Shown here: piece after piece, positions 40,125 through 41,998 of the stretch
Layout: each line of letters starts with the position of its first letter
Numbering within the stretch: the first letter of the stretch is position 1
From: Fidelibacterota bacterium
GTDB taxonomy: Bacteria; Fidelibacterota; Marinisomatia; SCGC-AAA003-L08; TS1B11
Direction: 5' to 3'
Assembly (NCBI GenBank): GCA_020354025.1
Contig: CP070638.1
Span: 1,020,731-1,062,728 of the forward strand
DNA length: 41,998 nucleotides
Program-made: the position numbers and the translations under genes
The notes under the pieces: generated by a model
Database searches by the model: none
Told to the model about the DNA's origin: nothing
The model's input: the letters and a program-made list of their open reading frames with translations, nothing else

Positions 40125-40242
40125 GATCATCCCCCCAGCCAGCCCGCCCCCTGGCCCAGCGCTGCAGACCCCCTCTCTCAGGCCTTCCCCGCAGGAAGCA
40201 AGCCGAAGCCTTAGTCCCGCCGCAGGCGGGGCGGGGCGGGGC
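40125..40242 (+). repeat. Interspersed repeat family A, internal fragment
   Basis: AGCCCGCCCCCTGGCCCAGC (from 40141) and CCCCCTCTCTC match the segment at 40844-40881 nearly base for base. After it, CCCGCCGCAGGC and three GGGGC units match the GC tandem at 37656-37720. It is a mosaic of pieces of the two repeat families. Confidence 0.6.
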
Positions 40243-40331
40243 AGTGCGACGCAGCGGAGTGGCACATCGCGGATCGGAGAGCGGGAGCCCAATATTTTTC
40301 CGGCTGACTGACTTTCAGGGGCAGCCGCTTT

Positions 40332-40715
40332 TCAGGCTGGAACCTGCCATGCTTCAAGTTGATTTCCGCAGCTGCATTCCTTTTGATACCACATTATCTC
40401 GGCGCCGCAAGTCTTGCAGGACCACTCTTCCTTTTGGGCTTTAAGCCAATCATCAACACCGTAATCCCTGATGAACGCGAGATTAGGCTTCATGGTCCAA
40501 TGGTGAGGCCATTTATCATTCATGAACTCATTCAGTTCTTTACATGGATAGTCTTCACAAAAACAGCAGAAATCGAGGTTTCTTTCTTTTGTACATGTCC
40601 TGAATTTGCAGTTTGAGACATATTCATCCACATTTGAGCTCTGGCATCCATCGCAGTCTTGAGCGCCACAGGCTCCACAGTAAAGACCGCACGGACCATA
40701 TTTTGACTGTTTCAT
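40332..40715 (-). CDS. DUF3795 family cysteine-rich protein
   Basis: The 127-residue protein opens with YGPCGLYCGACGAQDCDGC, the cysteine pattern of DUF3795, and continues with CKFRTCTKERNLDFCCFCED and KELNEFMND. The C-terminal part has CKTCGAEI and CSCG, a probable second zinc site. The family is a small, presumably metal-binding protein of unknown function, common in anaerobes. GAGGGG lies about six bases before the ATG. Confidence 0.88.
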   Translation of the reverse strand: MKQSKYGPCGLYCGACGAQDCDGCQSSNVDEYVSNCKFRTCTKERNLDFCCFCEDYPCKELNEFMNDKWPHHWTMKPNLAFIRDYGVDDWLKAQKEEWSCKTCGAEIMWYQKECSCGNQLEAWQVPA

Positions 40716-40748
40716 TTTTGGCCCCTCATCCTGAATACTATATATTAA

Positions 40749-41018
40749 GAAACATTCCAGGCTAAGGTTGGCAGATATTGTGTATCAGTCCATACTGGAA
40801 TGTAATTCCCTCTTCAGATCGATCAAATCGGGGACGAAAGCCAAGCCCGCCCCTGGCCCAGCGCTGAAAACCCCCTCTCTCGAGCCTGCCCCGTCCCCGT
40901 CCGTAGGCGGGGAGAGAGGGGACGTCGTGAAACGACTGGGGTGAGTGATGATCCCGCCCCCAGTCCCGCCGAAGGCGGTGGCCAACGGCTGCGGCCACCG
41001 GCGGGTCAAAGGCGGGAT
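40749..41018 (+). repeat. Interspersed repeat family A, longest copy
   Basis: Blocks in order: GAAACATTCCAGG with the matching CTGGAATG arm; TAATTCCCTCTTC; ACGAAAGCCAAGCCCGCCCC; CCCCTCTCTC (40872-40881) pairing with GAGAGAGGGG (40912-40921); GTCGT-GAA-ACGAC; GGGGTGAGTG; then three nested stems (40951-40958 with 41011-41018, 40965-40970 with 41000-41005, 40977-40983 with 40993-40999). The other copies contain subsets of these blocks in the same order and orientation. Confidence 0.7.
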
Positions 41019-41037
41019 TCAGTCGCACCCGGGATAG

Positions 41038-41067
41038 AAAAAAGCCCCAGAATCACTGGGGCTTTTA
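41038..41067 (-). terminator. Intrinsic terminator for the beta-barrel protein gene
   Basis: AAAAGCCCCAG (41041-41051) and CTGGGGCTTTT (41057-41067) form a perfect 11-base-pair stem with a five-base loop. On the minus strand the stem is followed by a run of seven T residues. It lies 33 bases after the stop of the gene at 41100-41744. It could also act weakly on the plus strand (TTTTATAT). Confidence 0.9.
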
Positions 41068-41099
41068 TATCCGCCTATATCCTCCCCCTTACTTCAGCA

Positions 41100-41744
41100 C
41101 TAAAAGTAAAAGCGGATAAATAGAAGACCTCTCGTTGATATTGATGAAGTAGTTCTTTCTTCATCATCATCCTTTTCGGTTAAAGAAACATACCTTAGTT
41201 GAGCTTCACCACCTAAAGTAAAACTGCTACTTAGGAAATATTCTCCACCAAACGTAGGAGCGATGAATAAACCTGTTCCAGATTCTTCATCAGTTTCGCC
41301 TCCATTATAGTCATACTTATATGATGACGTGGTGCTTATACGTCCTAGGCGCGCGCCATAGTAGAGATTCATTCCACCTCTCAAAGTCATCGGGAAAATG
41401 CCAATCCCTAATGAAAGACCTTTGGAAGATGATTCGTAGTCAGGATCTTCAGTAGATGATTGATAATACCCTATCCCCGGCTCAATCCTGAGCGTTGGCG
41501 ATACATTTATCGGAACGAAGATTATAGGGAGGATACCACCACCCTCTAAAATTTGCATTAGTTCTTTTATATCCGAAATTGTAACTCCTACACCAACCCT
41601 GGTCTCTCTCAGATAAAGAGGTTCTTGTGCATTAAGTAGAACTGGCAAAAGGACTATTAATCCAAGCGATATCACTTTGCCAGAAAGCGCTAACCGTTGT
41701 CTTCGAGAAGGCGGAATATTACATGTGGATGTAAAGTAACTCAT
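41100..41744 (-). CDS. Probable outer-membrane beta-barrel protein
   Basis: The 214-residue protein has a signal peptide (about 18-40, LSGKVISLGLIVLLPVLLNA, cleavage near AQ-E) and then about eight alternating amphipathic strands, for example RIEPGIGYYQSST, LSLGIGIFPM and GGEYFLSSSFTLGGEAQLRY. It ends in an aromatic residue (LLFIRFYF), the usual signal for outer-membrane insertion. It resembles small OmpA/OmpW-size barrels but no named family is certain. GGGGAG precedes the ATG by five bases. A strong terminator follows. Confidence 0.75.
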   Translation of the reverse strand: MSYFTSTCNIPPSRRQRLALSGKVISLGLIVLLPVLLNAQEPLYLRETRVGVGVTISDIKELMQILEGGGILPIIFVPINVSPTLRIEPGIGYYQSSTEDPDYESSSKGLSLGIGIFPMTLRGGMNLYYGARLGRISTTSSYKYDYNGGETDEESGTGLFIAPTFGGEYFLSSSFTLGGEAQLRYVSLTEKDDDEERTTSSISTRGLLFIRFYF

Positions 41745-41998
41745 GATTTCTCCCCTATTCTATCTTTCCGGTTGTGCATCATGATTGACCATCCCCAAGT
41801 GCTTGTTCTGAAGTCTGACGATCACAAATACAAAACTTGATTAATCGGGCAGGACTATGACCAGCGCCTCAGCTGCACTGTTGTCAATCAATTAACTCTG
41901 GAGCCTTCGAAGGAGGACCTCCAGTGCAATATACATTAAGCTTTATAAAGCAACAAGCTTATTGGGGCAAGTTTCAGTAAGCTGCACTTTATTGCACA

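Larger units (their letters stand above)
39867..40331. other. Intergenic gap with terminator-like hairpin and repeat copies
   Basis: This 465-base gap holds an AT-rich part (39890-40000) upstream of the cysteine-rich gene, a terminator-like hairpin (40063-40090) and repeat family A fragments (40125-40242). No gene was recognised. Confidence 0.55.
40716..41099. other. Intergenic gap filled by repeat family A and nested hairpins
   Basis: Nearly the whole 384-base gap is the longest copy of repeat family A, including a CCCCTCTCTC/GAGAGAGGGG stem and nested GC hairpins, followed by a clean terminator for the beta-barrel gene. No gene is present; frames on both strands are artefacts of the repeat. 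Confidence 0.65.

Noticed and set aside
37640-41018. GC-rich repeats considered as a CRISPR array
   Set aside because: The units are irregularly spaced, vary in sequence, lack uniform spacers and have no cas genes nearby. They are palindromic interspersed repeats.
41745-41998. Right-edge stretch after the beta-barrel gene start
   Set aside because: Only the promoter side of the beta-barrel gene is expected here. No coding frame, repeat or clear promoter could be supported.

Overview
The window looks like a chromosomal segment of a motile, diderm bacterium. The flagellar genes include P- and L-ring proteins (FlgI, FlgH), so there is an outer membrane. The accessory half carries several lipoproteins, a likely beta-barrel protein and domain-of-unknown-function families (DUF4932, DUF6544, DUF4386) that are common in the Bacteroidota/FCB superphylum and related candidate phyla. 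I infer an uncultured FCB-type lineage (Marinimicrobia-, KSB1- or Latescibacterota-like). No rRNA or standard phylogenetic marker is present, so this placement is tentative.

Bases 1-14.5 kb are one dense, co-directional flagellar cluster with many start/stop overlaps: flhA, flhF, flhG, a small membrane protein, fliA (sigma-28), a small charged protein, a membrane-anchored AMIN-like protein, then (after a gap with a possible sigma-54 promoter) flgF, flgG, flgA, flgH, flgI, a FlgJ rod-binding protein, flgN, flgK, flgL, fliW and csrA. This covers export gate, number/placement control, late sigma factor, rod, rings, hook-filament junction, and the FliW-CsrA switch that controls flagellin translation.

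Bases 14.7-22.3 kb hold a probable glycan-modification module. It has a sulfotransferase-TPR fusion, a remnant of a family 2 glycosyltransferase, a double glycosyltransferase-TPR protein, a cyclic-nucleotide-binding regulator, a GT2-like protein whose catalytic aspartates appear lost, and an intact GT2-TPR protein. Its position next to the flagellar genes suggests flagellin or surface glycosylation. An Xre-type regulator, an unknown lipoprotein and a SprA-related zinc metalloprotease follow.

Bases 25.4-26.7 kb contain the most notable pair, hgcA-hgcB on the minus strand, the two genes required for microbial mercury methylation. HgcA has the diagnostic cap-helix motif NVWCAAGKGTF and five membrane helices; HgcB has two 4Fe-4S motifs and the conserved extra cysteines.

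Bases 26.9-41.7 kb are a looser accessory region: single genes on both strands, larger intergenic gaps, some AT-rich genes (MacB-type permease, second MBL protein), and many degenerate GC-rich palindromic repeats. At least two repeat families can be recognised by eye, one of them as direct copies flanking a DUF4932 gene, another with a hairpin whose stem bases co-vary between copies. No tRNA, rRNA, CRISPR array or insertion sequence was recognised.
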